NCBI GenBank assembly: GCA_003049485.1 | Contig: PYST01000049.1 | Coordinates: 62,001-126,000 of the forward strand | DNA length: 64,000 bases | Origin: Ophioceras dolichostomum | Lineage: Eukaryota; Ascomycota; Sordariomycetes; Magnaporthales; Ophioceraceae | Direction of reading: 5' to 3' | Shown: positions 46,801 through 59,242 of the stretch, in pieces | Position numbering within the stretch: position 1 is the first letter of the stretch | Layout of the letters: every line of letters begins with the position of its first letter | Notes under the pieces: generated by a model | The model's input: only the letters and a program-made list of their open reading frames with translations | The model's database searches: none | Told to the model about the DNA's origin: nothing | Made by a program: the position numbers and the translations under genes

Positions 46801-49800
46801 GGGAAAAAGACAGAGGTGTGTGCAGGATGAGGTAAGGAAAGGAGGGAGATCATCCGCTTGGATAAATGTCAAGGAAAGAGAGTTAAAAGAAAGGAAAGGA
46901 GATCAGACGAATGTTGTCAAACAAGAGGAATTCTCCCTGTGACCAGACACCTGCCTGTCGCACTACCTTGAAGTCATCATGCTGTTTGCCAGCCCGCCGG
47001 TCTGTTTTTGTTCAACAGGCACACTCGTTACATAGATCGCTAACAAGAAATAGCTCAGTTTCGAACAGAAGGGAGGCGGGAACTTTCCTCCTCCCTGGCT
47101 GGCTAAGCTGGAAGGGAGCTTCGCCGCGAGCTAAGAAGGAGTGGCGCCAGGATTGAAAACGCACCATCGCACGGGGTGTTTGGTCGAAGGTCGTGGTCAG
47201 GAGGGAGTCGGAGTCCCTTTTTCTCCGCGATGGGCGGAGAGAGACTGCTGCCGGAGGCAGGCACTGAAGCGCGGATTGCAGTCGGCGATCTAAAAAAGCA
47301 GACAGCCTCAATCGAAAGGAATCAAAACGATTGGGCCCCAAAAGGCTTGCTTGGATTGACTAGCGGGTTGGCTGCTGGTCCGGCTGAGCTGGGCTGGGTT
47401 TGTTTCATGGTGGTTGAAACGGAGCTTGCCTCCTCCTAAGAAAAGCAAGAAGCGCTGCCGATGCAGCCGGATGGGAGGACGACTTCTTTCTGCTGCTGTG
47501 CATCCAAGAAACACCGTCAGGGGTAGAATTCGTTTGGGCGTCGTCGCTCGGCGGTCCATCGGGGCGTCCCGGGCTGAGACGACTGGACACCTCATCACAC
47601 CGCTTCAACTGGGTGCTGGTTTGTCAGCGGCTGATTCTTTCATCAGCAAACAAACAAACCTAACGATCGCGCGCGTATCTTGTGCATTGTCGCATGCAGG
47701 TTCGCGATGTCTAGTCAATGTCCTGCTTGTCGAAAAGGCCTCTGTTGTTCGCTGTTGATGCGGCTCGAGGTTTGGGAGAGCTTAGACGGTTCGGACACGA
47801 GCACCATAGCTCGCACAGCTCCAAACCCGACCCCGCCAGGCAAGTGTCAGGTCAATCAGGGGCGGCAAGCGCCGCCTCCAAAAGATCGCCAGATTGGGGA
47901 AAGATCGCTCAGTGTCTCAAGTCTCGCCAATGGTCTCAATTGCTTTTTCTACCATGCTACAACATACTCGGAACACCCAACGTTGGGAATTAGATGGCAT
48001 AGGTAGACGCACGCAGGGGAGGGAGGTGAGCCAAAGAGGGATTGAAGTTATGAAGAATTCCTCCATGTCGAGTCGTCCACAGGGTTTCTTCGTGTTCATT
48101 ACACAGTACGACAGAGGTTGGCCAGCCTCAGGGGCGGGCGTTCAGCCAGTGAGGAAATATCCCGACAGCTTCTGCCCTGACGCGTCTTCCCCTGCCCCCT
48201 TTTGGTGGAGCACTGGAGAAGTATCTGCACGTGGGAGATTCGTGGAATGGGCGGAGGGGGCTGAGTCTGAGGTCCGGAGTCGCACTGTGATGGCAGCAAG
48301 AGGTACATAATTGCTCGCACATTCCAGCACTTCCCTCCACCAGAGAATAAGGCTGGCGGGAAGGCGATGGATGATCTGTTTGACGAAAGAAGCCGGCTGT
48401 CGCGAAAGCGCTATCTGTCTGAGGTAGGCAGCGGCCATGACGCTTCTAGGTCACTCGGTCAAGCTCTCGAAAAGCCCTAGAAGACAAAAATTGGTTCACG
48501 ATCGTGTAGGTGCAGAAGCGAATTGGTCTGATCCTTATTCCGCCCCGGTTATCCTCGCCTGGTTCATCTCCCTAGCCGGCCTCGGCAGTCGAGAGAACGA
48601 GACTCGAAAGACGCCGGATTCTCGGGGTTTTACAAAGAATTATGTTGTATGGTACGGCTGCACATCGCTTGGACGGTGACGAACCAGCCAAGAAAAGATG
48701 AGCAAAAGCGAGATGTCAATGCTGAGGCGCATGCAAACTCGGCGACGCGGCGGCCGAGATGCATCTCCTCTATCCCAAGTGGCCGGACTTTCGTCCCATC
48801 TCCCCAAGCGGCGCCGGTTTCCCGATCGGCCTCTGCTGATGAGCTGCGTTCTTTGGCGGGGAAAGTTCAGGTCCGGAGGCTGATAAGCTGGGAGTTATCG
48901 GAGCTAGCATCTTGACTATGATTGGCGTCGAGGCTTCGAAGGGTGTGTGGAAGGCAGCCTGAAGCTCTCAATCAAACCTTTCCGCCACCAGCCAGGAACC
49001 ACAGGTGAGGTTCATCAGCCAGGCTTAAAAGAGCAGGCTCTAGAGGGAGTGGCGTTGTTCTGGTCATCCTCCCACCTCCTTTTCCCCCTCTCGTCCCCTG
49101 CATTAGACCTCTCGATAACAACGGAGCCAACTGTTCTCCAGAGTATCCTCAAAGCGGCAGCAATGGCTGGAACCAACCGCGACCACCGCCGTGCTCCGCC
49201 GGGGAAGAGCTCACGAGACGCTCGGAGTGCTGGGAATGGCGATGGTGATAGCGGTTGATGGACATCACAAGGTCCGTGTGGCGGGTTGTCAACCCCCGCC
49301 CAGACTTCGTCGTCGTCCGTGATGGTGAATTCGAATGGCAAAGAGGTCGTCTTTTGTCCTTTTCCCGTCCTGCGTTGAAACCCTCCCAGTTCGCGGCGAC
49401 GCCCCCTGCATGCCCAGGCAGGTACGTACCATCAATTCGTACGGCCTGAGGAACTGAACGTTGAGAGACGCAACATTGATTTCCATGGTCGAGGAGGGGG
49501 TGGCGTCGGTACCCAGTGTGGACAGCCGTGTCTGACACTGGAGTGCACTTGGAATTCGCCGTGATAGGTGCAGTGGGCGGGCCACTTAAACATAGCACCG
49601 GCAGCATGCAGGCTAGCACCCAATTAAGCCGCTGGCCTATCAGAGCGCGTCTTCAATTTAAACCTGGACATTGTGCCATCCTGGTCGATTCTCAAACAAA
49701 CGAGTCGGTCGGGCGGTGGATGATGGATTTTCCTCTTCTCACTCCCTCTGTCTCTGTCGCAATCCCGTCGCCGAGCATCTGTTATACATACTCATTCGGA

Positions 49801-50730
49801 GCGGGAGAATTGATGCTTCCCGTTCAGCCCTCCACAGCCCGTGAATTTGAACCGCTGGTGCTGGTGGAGCGTTTGAGAGGGGACACACGTCAGGTGGCTT
49901 TTTCTCGCGGTTGCAGGAACCCAGGCGACGGCAATTCGAGTGGCGAAGAATGAACCTGAGAATCGACTGGGTCACTCGAAAACTCGCTCGACACCAATGG
50001 ACACGCGCTTGTTCCTGGCTAGAGGTAGCTGTAGCCCCTAGTGAGCCCGAGCTACTGCGGGTTGGACACATTTGATGCTGTGTTGGTCAGGTCCCGTGCG
50101 TGCATGCGTGCCATGGACTGTGCACTGTGAACTGTGGACATGTACCGCCCCATCAAGCCGAGTGTTCTTCTCCTTTTGGGCCACTTCATTCAGCAGCATG
50201 ATTCCGGGAGCGTATCGCATCAATCAGCAACTGTGATAAGAAAGCGATAAAAGCGAAAAGGCAAAGATATGAGCAGAAAACTCCTCCCATCATTCTCGCC
50301 CAGCCCAAGTGCAGATGCATGAACCGCAATCAGATCCGGAGGAGGCTGGCAGAGTAAGCAAAGTTCCGACGAGGTATTTATGGGGCTGTGCACGGTGATG
50401 GTGTAGAGGATAATTGGGGATAATTGGGAGGGCTGCGTCCGAAAGGGGTGACATAGAAGAGACCTCCTGACTTGGCGCACCACCCTGGGGCCTTTTCCAA
50501 TACCCCAGTGGCCAGTGCCATCTTTTCTGGGGGCCATTTTGCCTTATCCAGCGATTGAGAGGACACCCGGACCCCAGTCGCTTATTGCGAACAGGCAGTG
50601 TGAGGTGAATGCGCCAGGCCCATCCAGCACTGAACAATTCAGCACCAGCAGCAGCAAGCCCCCTTCCATCGCATGCCCCCATCTAACGGGTACCCTTCCA
50701 AGTCTCCCTCTCCATTCCACTCCCATTTTC
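43813..50730. other. Long gene-poor region
   Basis: About 7 kb with many short overlapping frames on both strands and no recognisable domain. The longest plausible ones (e.g. 44702-45043 minus, 46228-46665 minus, 47414-47758 plus) have no family motifs and no clear splice partners. No long terminal repeats or transposase/reverse-transcriptase motifs were found by eye. I cannot exclude noncoding RNAs or old transposon relics. Confidence 0.45.
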
Positions 50731-51770
50731 CCACATGGTCCCCCTCCCTATTTTTTTTTCATTGCTTCTTTTCTTCTCTCCTTCCCCCCCAACCTCGAAT
50801 TGCAAGGCGACAATTAATTCCCCCCTCGCCGCCAGCCTCCAGCGGATAAACGACCACTGACATCGTGCATCCTTAACGAAGCGAACGAATTTCCTTCTTT
50901 TGGTTTTTTTGGGCGGATTTTGGTCAGGCAGGACGAGAGACAGGGCCGATCGGGATCATTGTTGAGAGGAGGCAGACAGACACACAGAGAGAGACAGGAA
51001 ATCTCGACAGCGTCACTCGAGAACGACACATCAATTGTCGACGAGCGACCGATCGGGGCGACCGCACGAGAACAAAGAGAAGTCATCGTCCGTCGTTCCC
51101 GTCGACCAACGAGACGCTCGGCTCAGCTCGCTCGAATCCGATTGAGACCCTTTTCATTCGATTCACGACGATCGTTTTGCTTCTCTTTTGCCCATCCAAC
51201 AACGACGCCCATCTCTCAAGAGAGCCCTCTGCTGGACAACCGCCTCTTGCATACTATCTATTTCGCCTTTTATTTTCGAGTTTCGCTCAGCCGTTTATCG
51301 TCGGTTTTGTTTTGTGTCCAGGCCATTTGCACCGGCCGCCGTTTGTTGGAGCGAAGTGCAGCCTTAATTTTGTGTTGGCGTCACCCTTTCCACCAGCCAG
51401 CCTCCAAAGCAACGACACCCTCCCGTCCGGTGTCCCCAACCACAAGCCCGCCCGCCCAGTCGCTCCTTTCTGGAATTGCTCACCACACCACACCACCACC
51501 AACCACCAATCTCACATCCCCAAACCTCCCTCCGCGCCGCCCCTTGACCTCAGCTTCCGCCATCGCCGCCACAGACCCCGAGCGTCGCATTCCTCTTAGA
51601 AGAGAGCTCACCTTTCCATCGCACCTTTGCGCTCCATGAATCGCACGACGCGATAATTTTCTCGATCACCGAACTACCTGCTCTCGAACGAAATACCGCG
51701 TCTCGCAAAGAAAAAAAGATCGTTGTACGCCGCGCACACTCAGAACCGAGCATACAGATAGAAGGACCTT
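50731..51770 (+). promoter_or_regulatory. Pyrimidine-rich promoter and long 5' leader of SHO1
   Basis: The plus strand becomes strongly C/T-rich at 50738-50790 and again between about 51170 and 51560, a common feature around transcription starts of filamentous fungal genes. The 239-codon open frame here (50920-51639) begins with TTG and is low-complexity, so I treat it as untranslated leader. The real start site is not determined. Confidence 0.4.
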
Positions 51771-51812
51771 ATGCCATCCTACGGCTCACTACACTCACCG
51801 TCGCTGCGTAAA

Positions 51813-52988
51813 ATGGAACACTCAAAGGCGCAATACGGCGGCCGCAGAGGCATCAGCATCGGGAATGTGATCGGCGACCCGTTTGCGCTGGCGACGATAT
51901 CGATCTCGGCAGTAAGTTCCTAATCCCTCGATTCCGCCTTCGTTTGTCTGCCATGCGGTCAACGCGGTCCGCCGTAGGTCGTGATCCAAGATGACCAGAT
52001 GTTCGTGCAAGGTCAATTGACTGACAGCTGTATCTCGCCCCGCTCTAGCTCGCGTGGGTAATCGCCTTTGTCTCGTCGATCGTCGCCCAGGTGGAGACTA
52101 AAGCGAACTTCCCAACCTATTCGTGGTGGTCCGTAGTGTTCTACGCCTTCCTGATCCCAGGTGTCTTCGTCGTCGTCGCGTCAGACACCATCCAGACCTA
52201 CCACGTCGCCCTGGTTGGCTACCTCGCCTGCGGCCTGGTCCTGACGACCTCTTCTGTGAACGGGCTGGTTTACTCGACCAACGGCGCTAAGGAAGCCGCT
52301 GCCGCCGGGTTTATCCTGCTGTCCATGGTCACGGTGCGTACCTCCTCCACCCCTGTCTCTTTTCTCCTTTCCCCTGCCCAGGTCTGAACGACCCTGGCTT
52401 TCTTTTCGACAGTTGCTGACCGTTCTCCCCATGCTCCCCAAATAGATCGTCTGGATCTTCTACTTCGGCTCTGCACCAGCAGCCACACCGCGCGCCTACC
52501 TCGACTCGTTCGCCCTGACTAAGGAGTCCACGGGAGGGAACCGCCAGACGATGAACGGCGGGTACGGCATCGGGCGGCCCGAGACCTCGACCTCGGTCCA
52601 GCCACCACAGATGTACACCTCGGCGCAACTCAACGGCTTCGAGAACCCCTCTCCCGCCAACGGCGTGCGCAGCTCGACCGCGCTCGGCGGCGGCGTCGGG
52701 GCCGGCTCGTCGTTCCCCGCGGCCGGCGGCGCTGGAGCCGTTCCTAAGAGCGTTACTCCTCCGGCGGGCGCCCAGCAACCCGAGGGCGAGATCGTCCCTC
52801 CCACCGAGTACCCTTACAGGGCCAAGGCCATCTACAGCTACGAGGCCAACCCGGACGACGCCAACGAGATCAGCTTCTCGAAGCACGAGATCCTCGAGGT
52901 CAGCGACGTCAGCGGAAGGTGGTGGCAGGCGAGGAAAGAGACGGGCGAGACGGGCATCGCGCCGAGCAACTACCTCATCCTGTTATAA
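51813..52988 (+). CDS. SHO1: High-osmolarity signalling membrane protein SHO1
   Basis: Three exons, 51813-51911, 52049-52333 and 52446-52988, join in phase 0 to 308 residues. The N-terminus (GNVIGDPFALATISI) leads into four membrane helices: ALAWVIAFVSSIVA, WWSVVFYAFLIPGVFVVVA, the VALVGYLACGLVLTT segment, and FILLSMVTIVWIFYFGSA, which is rebuilt across the second intron. A Gly/Ser/Pro-rich linker and a C-terminal SH3 domain (about 250-308; KAIYSYEAN, RWWQARKETGETGIAPSNYL) follow. SHO1 is the plasma-membrane osmosensor/adaptor of one HOG MAPK branch. Its SH3 recruits the MAPKK Pbs2. An in-frame ATG at 51771 could add 14 residues, but known family members start at the MEHS-type methionine chosen here. 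Confidence 0.97.
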
Positions 52989-55057
52989 GACGGGGGTTCT
53001 TGGATGAGGCGTGTTGTAGTGTCGCCACGTGTCTTACGCGTGCATGCCCCGTGTAAAACTGTGCCTGTCCGCCTACCATCTCCCGGAACTGCCTTTGCTT
53101 CTTCTTCCCCATCCCCACCGGCGTCTCAACGACAGCAAGCCGCCGCCGCCGCAGCCACGCACCCACCTAAACCAGTCTAATATTCCGCTCGATGACGATG
53201 ATGACACACCTACCTTACCTACCTTTCCCAATACTCGCGGGACCAGACAGTCTGTACCGCTGCCGCTCGTTCTACAAACCTGATGATATGTAACACCTAA
53301 AAACCTACCTACACCTACCTACCTACCTGATGAGGGTTGGCTGTTTGGCTCCTACCTTCGCAAAAACACACGAGATATATACCCCCCGCCTCGCACGAAG
53401 CGACAGCCATACTTTTTTTGGTCAGTTGTTTGGCCGTGGAACCTGCTTGCTTGCCCTTGGTTGCTGCGTGGAAAACACGGGATGGAGAGGCCGAAAAGGT
53501 ATCGGCTGGGGGAAGACTTGATTGATTGGTTGGGCAGGAAGAGCGAATCTGAGAAAAGCCTCGCGAGACCTTCTCTTTTGTTTGCTCCGGCGCATATAAG
53601 CATGATGGGATTAACTCAACTTTCTTTTTCTTCTTCCCTTTTGTCTTTTTGCTACCTTTTTCTTTTTCTTGGTGGAAGGAGGAACATGGAGGGAGGTCCA
53701 GTGTTCATAACAAATGTTGATGGTTTGACTGATCCCCCCCTTACAGGACAGGATATATCACAGGCTTTGGATGATCGAAGTGTCTGGATGGATGTTTATA
53801 GCGATGCGCGTCTCGCAAAGCTGGCCCCTCTCCGACTCTTTGGGTTCACTTCCTTTGTTTAGAAAAACGAAATCGTCACGGATTTGGATTTTTTGTGTCT
53901 TGCGTGTGTGTTGGTCGGAGTACAAACGGCGGCTGCTGGTCTTTTTGATGTCTGGCGGGTTTGGCTCTATCTCCCTTTTTATTATGTTATTCTATATCTA
54001 TTTCTTCTCTTCTTGCGTCGTTCTGCTTCTCTTGATGAAACATATGTCACAACTGCTCTACAGATATCCCCTTTTGCGTTGTTGCGTTGCTTGCGATGCT
54101 GAAGAGTTGTCTAGTGGTTCTGGGAACCCCCTTACGAAAGCTTTACAGTTGCTAGTTCCTTGCATCTTCCGTCTCGTCCTTGCGATATACGATGCCATGT
54201 CCGAGCGAGTTTCCTGCTCTTCCACTAGCCCCGATATATCAATTTATCGTGCGCAATAGTTCAATAGGTCGTCGTTTCCGGGACAAGCAACGGCTGGAGG
54301 CTGAGCTAGTAGCCCCTTGTGTATACCAGAGCGAATGTACGAAAGTCTTAATGCGGTTTCTCGTCTGTCTGTGCGACCAGACTGCCATTGATCGATCCTA
54401 CGGGACTGAGCGACTCTCGGCTCGCATGGAGCGTTGTTGGCGAGTATCCATTCATTACAGTAAGACTGACCAGACGACAGACCACGTGGGCCATTCCTAG
54501 TCTGATCGTGTTGGCCTCATCATTGGCCCAGACAAGACGGCCTCATGGCCCGCAATCCTTCCGCTGGAGACCGTGATCTGCTTTGCTCTACACTTAGAAA
54601 CCGCCGGCGCAGCTCTCGTCAAATCCTAAGTTCTCACGTGCGTGGCATCCACCCGGGAATTGAAGGGTTCCAGCTAACCCACCCTGTGCTGATATTCAGA
54701 GGCCTAGTAAGCACGCCAGCCTCTTCTGAGTGCCGCGCACGGCAGGGCTTTTGTTTTTTGCTGCCTTACGAGGCGACGATTCGAGCCCTAGATTGTGCCG
54801 GCCGTGGCCCGGAGATCCTCGATATCTCCTGGAGCTTCGGGTGAGGAGCTCGTAGTTCGTCGCTGTCAATCGCAGACTGCAATAGGGGCCTGTTCTTCGG
54901 CGGAGAATGCCAACGAAGGGGCGGCGAAGTGGTAGTAGAAACACGGCGGAGGGAAACGCCAGGGCAAGCACGGGTGCGGCGTTGCGCACACCCCGATCAT
55001 CCTTCCGACCGGTCGGCCAGTTCCACGACCAAATTCGGTCTGGCGCGGAACCACGTT
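52989..55057. other. Intergenic between SHO1 and SPC19 (convergent)
   Basis: Contains the 3' ends of both genes. Runs of ACCT (CTACCTACCTACC) lie near 53306-53329. A T-rich plus-strand stretch with several open frames at 53460-54260 shows no domain. No gene is supported. Confidence 0.45.
53306..53329. repeat. Imperfect (ACCT)n repeat
   Basis: Tandem CTACC/ACCT words. The same words recur singly through other intergenic regions of this window. Confidence 0.7.
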
Positions 55058-55771
55058 TTACTCCCCGAGCCGCAACCTCAACTCCCTCTCCTTCTGGAGC
55101 ACCTCCATCTCCAGCCGATCGACAGCGTATTTCAGCGCCTCCTTCCGCTGCCTGACCATCCGCGCCCGCAAGGCCGCCTCGCCCTGGAGCTTCTTCCCGA
55201 CCCCTGCGCCGGGGTCAGCCGCTCGACCCTTGTTGTTCCTGTGGCTGCTGCTGGTTTTGCCCCTGCTGCTATCCTCGTCGTAGTCGCCGTCGCCTGGTAC
55301 GCCTTGCGACAGACGCCCAGCCTGCAGCTCGGCTTTGGCTTTGAGGGTCTCGATGCGGCGCGATTGGCGCTCGAGGTGGCCGTCGGCGCGGTCGAGGAGG
55401 AGGGTCACGAAGGGGCCGATCTCGGAGCGGAGGGAGGCTTCGGCTGCGGCGAGGGTTGTCTGTGGAATGAGCTCGTAGTGCTGATTGCGATTGAGGTTTT
55501 CCCTGGTGTCAGCTTCGCGGACCGGCTAGTTAGGTAGGGAATCAAGCGGCCCGATCATGTCGGGAGCGAAGGGCTGGGTAGGGTCGGTGCGGCATACCCG
55601 GACGGTCTTGAGGACCGAAACTAATCGTGGGAAGTCAGCGACACCGGAGTCGAGGACCTGAACTGAGGACTCGAGGAAGGAGAGCGATGTGCGTAGTGAC
55701 GCGACGCAATCGCCGTATGTTTGGAGCGTGGCTGATGGTGCTGATGGACTTGTTGATGTCAAGGTGGCCAT
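55058..55771 (-). CDS. SPC19: DASH complex subunit SPC19
   Basis: Exons 55771-55598 and 55480-55058 with a 117-bp intron (GTATGC donor, ATCAG acceptor) give 198 residues, close to the usual length. The N-terminal signature is clear: YGDCVASLRTSLSFLESSVQ, VLDSGVADFPRLVSVLKTVR, then HYELIPQTTLAAAEASL rebuilt after the splice. The rest is charged and helical (RRIETLKAKAELQAGRL), with a Lys/Gly/Ser-rich disordered insert and a C-terminal coiled segment (RLEMEVLQKERELRLRL). SPC19 is part of the ten-subunit DASH/Dam1 ring that couples kinetochores to microtubule ends during mitosis in fungi. Confidence 0.92.
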
Positions 55772-56599
55772 TATTTTGCTTTGGACGAGTCGCGGCGTGG
55801 ATTCGCGACTCGACTCGATTCACAAACCTGCCAAGGTAATTTCGTGGCTCTGGTTCCTTTATTTTCGTCTGGGGTAAAAGGATTGCGTTAAGCCTGCGCA
55901 CAAGTATTTGCCGTTCGTTCGAGACATGAGCTGTGGTGAGATGAGACAAGCGCGTCCTTGTTCTTCACAGGCGCGTCTCCGCGATCGCAGCTGTTGAGGG
56001 TATTGGTGGGGTTTCTCTGAGGGAAGGTGCGGAGTGTGGCGCAACCACTAGGTACCCAGCCACATGCGGCGTGCGATGCCCCTTTTTTACCCCTGAATGG
56101 ATGCCCCTTCTCCAGCATGTACAGTACCAGCCTAAATGTCTAACTTTCCAACAAAGGCCGAGAAACCTGTGTCGCCGAAAAGCAGGGATTCCCGCCAGGC
56201 CCGCGGCTTTCTCCATGCCTAACACTCCACCCCTCCCATGCGTCCATAACCCTTTACGACGACTGTAGCGGCTATGCTCAACAAACCAAGATCGCGGGCT
56301 TTGACAGGAATGGGCTCAGCCTCGTCGTAAGGCCACTCATAAAACTTTTGAGTGCGTTCGCGGCTGGATCTGATGCAAACAGACTGTAAAGGACTGGTGA
56401 TGATTGATCATTTGCGATTGCGATTTTCAATTCCAATCAAACATTATTATTAATAAACGCTACCTATTCTGGCTGGTTTTCTAAGGCCTTCTCTAGGGCT
56501 CAGCTCCGAGATGCTCCTCGTGCGCCATCCTCAACCATCATAATCCGCGGAGGTAAACCGGACATCAGCCCACGAGAGCCAGCAACCTATTCCCATGTC
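55772..56599. other. Intergenic
   Basis: The promoter of SPC19 and the 3' flank of the broken NLR gene. It includes an AT-rich spot near 56440-56465 (TTATTATTAATAA). No gene is seen. Confidence 0.45.
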
Positions 56600-59242
56600 C
56601 TACCATGCCGAGTGCGAGACCAACTTCTCGTAGTCCTCCCTTGTATACTTCTCATGAACAAGCGTCCCGTCGACCTCGTTTCGGTCCTGCGCTGCTCGCG
56701 CCTTCATCCGCTGCCCTTCTTCTTGCTGCCCGTCGTCCAGCAACATGCATCCGAGGACGTACACCGACCTGATCCGCAGCTTAACCACAGCAACGAGTGT
56801 GGTGTCGAAGATATGAATCGCGGTCCTCAAGAGTTGACTGGTTTGCCAAAGGCACCTGCCAGTTTTCATGTAATTACGTGCCCTTCATTGCCTGGTGCGA
56901 AACGAAACTCACATTGCCTCTTCGCGCTTTTCCCTCCTCTCTAAGTGGCAGGCCACCCCATGCATCAGGGACCCCGTCTCGACGTGATGCTTTCCCACGA
57001 GCTTGACCTGTAGCATCAGGGCCTGTCGGTGGTCCTCCCAGACCTCGTCATATTGTTCCTGGTCGAGCTTGATGTTTCCGCGAGCTGTCAGGCCAAGTAG
57101 CTTGCTGAAGAAAAAAGAAATTGCATAAGGAGTGATTTTAGCCTCCCAACAACCGACCGCACGCATCAGATGGTCTCCTAGTACAGGCGAGGGAGACTCA
57201 CACTCCCAGGGCTTCTAGATGCACCTTCCCCTCGTTCTCCTCCTTCTCGAGGACAGTGTCCACGATCCCTATGCCGCTCTCCAAAAAGTCCACCGCGGAT
57301 TTCCGGTCGTTACCCTTGTGACGATCCCACAAGCACCGGCTATAACTGATATAAACCCACGCCAGGTCTATCCCGCCGCAGGGCTAGCGCTCGTCCACAG
57401 GTGCTTCTGTAGGATCAATATAAGAACTATACCGCTTAACAGCTCTGTCGTGATCCCCGAGCTGATGGAGGGCGTTGGCAAGGTGAAGTTCCGGCTTGAG
57501 GACCGTAAGTAACGACGCGAATGACTTTCCTTTTGCTTCACCCTCCTCAATTAGTCTCCCCACCTCAAGGAAAGCCTGGGTGGCGCTGTGGGGGTCGTCT
57601 GAGCATCCGAGCGTGAGCCCATGCAGGAGCTGTACCCTAGCTAGCCTCTCAAGATTGTCGTCGTGGCATCGGCCAAGAATCGAAAGGATGTACGGGAAGC
57701 AGTCCACCGCTATGGGGAGGAGGCCGCGGCGGTAGAGAAACCTAACAATAAGTGGTAGCCATATATCAGCACTCCGTGGGAATTTGTGAGCACGCACGCC
57801 TTGCGGTTCGGGGCGAGGGTGAAACATTGGCCTACCAGACCAAGTTCTCCAGCAACTCATGGAGCCCGCTGGACCTCACCACCGTCATATCCATGGCCTC
57901 TTGATCGTCATCCGAATATTCTGCCATTTTCTATTCTTTCAGAAAGTCCAGGACGGCCAGGACATGCGGGTAGTACGAGTCGCTGGTGTCGCAGGTGGAC
58001 TTGCAATTCAGTCTCGAGGAGCTCTTCGGGAACACCACGTGCAGGAACTTGATGCACACTGGGCACGCCTGGCGACGTTCATCGCCACGCATGACGACAG
58101 GCACGGCGTCGAGGAGACGACTGTGGGCCTTGATTACTCCGCTCGAAGGATCTAGCGTAGCGAGGCGAAGCTCCGTCAGACGGCTGAAGCTGCTTTGGGG
58201 CACGACTGGGCCGTCCACATCGCGGCACCCCAGGGACCGGTACTCATTCCTGAAGGACCCGAACAAGGACGTAGGGACGCCTGAACGGGAGCGCCGATGT
58301 CAGCGCTGAACCGCGAGAGATTGACGAGAGAAGAGAGCCCTCTGACTGGCTGCAAGAAAACGGTAAAGGGCATAAGGGACGGATACTGACCGTCTCGGCC
58401 CAGGACGACTAGAAGCTTCAGGACCCAGAACCATGCACGGGCATCGTGTGTTGATGTAGATACCAAGAACATGTCAAGAGTCGCGCCAATTCGACTCTTA
58501 CGTCGGAGATACACCTTCTTATAATCATCGTTGGCCGTTGCCAGCAGCAAGGTGTCCTCCTCTGGAGCGATGTAGCCAGCCATCAGACTCAGCGCAAGCG
58601 GATCATTAGCAAGAACGCTGCAGAGCCATTTCGCCTCATCCAGCTCATCTGGCGATAGGCTTTGGCGTCTGGGGCCGAGGAGGATATTGAATGACGCCTC
58701 ATCACCGATGGGCTTGAGGTCAATCGGGGGCTCGCTGGTGTTGCCACTGAAGGGATCGCTGCGGGTGGTGACTAGGACCGAGCCGGCCGTGCTAGGGGAA
58801 GAGGGGGAGGGTTGACGGCGTGAAGTATCTTCGCGAAACCCTGCACCAGGCTCGCCCAAGAGTTGGCTTCAACCTAGATGACGATGTCGTAGTAGTCTCT
58901 CTGGAGGTGTGCGTACTCGAGCGCCAGTTCGGACTTCCCGATGCCACCCTCCCCACGGATGGCGTAGATCTGGGTGGAAATCGCGTTGTCGCTTTGGAAG
59001 GCCTTGTGGATTGTCTCCAGCTCGTTCGCCCTGCCGACGAACTTCGGGTTCCTGTTGGGAACCAGGAACACACGGCCGGTCTGCTGAAGAGGGGCCGCTT
59101 CCTTGGGGATGCAAAAGGCTAGGATTTCCTGGATCTTCTCATCTTCTGAACGGCTATCCTCGTCGAGGAACTTGAGATCCTTGAGCCGAGAGCTCCAGTC
59201 TGGGACCCAGGGGTCGGGCGGACTCGTAATGGCGCCTGCCAT
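56600..59242 (-). pseudogene. Broken NB-ARC / TPR (NLR-like) gene
   Basis: On the minus strand the frame starts at the ATG 59242 (MAGAITSPPDPWVPDWSS). It reads through NPKFVGRANELETIH and the P-loop GEGGIGKSELALEYAH to YYDIVI, then meets TAG at 58874-58876, where the family has Trp (WVEANSWASL). After about 75 bp the text jumps to STAGSVLVTTRSDPF in another frame. The segment with Walker B is therefore missing. A later frame (58266-57931) ends with a second TAG at 57931-57933, directly before KMAEYSDDDQEAMDM. C-terminal TPR-like parts survive (FLYRRGLLPIAVDCF, ANALHQLGDHDRAVKRY, LDQEQYDEVWEDHRQALML) down to 56600. Intact relatives are fungal NOD-like receptors tied to self/non-self recognition. 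This copy cannot make a full protein. Confidence 0.85.

Noticed and set aside
50920..51639. 239-codon plus-strand open frame upstream of SHO1
   Set aside because: It begins with TTG, is low-complexity and C/T-rich, shows no domain, and ends just before SHO1. It fits an untranslated leader better.
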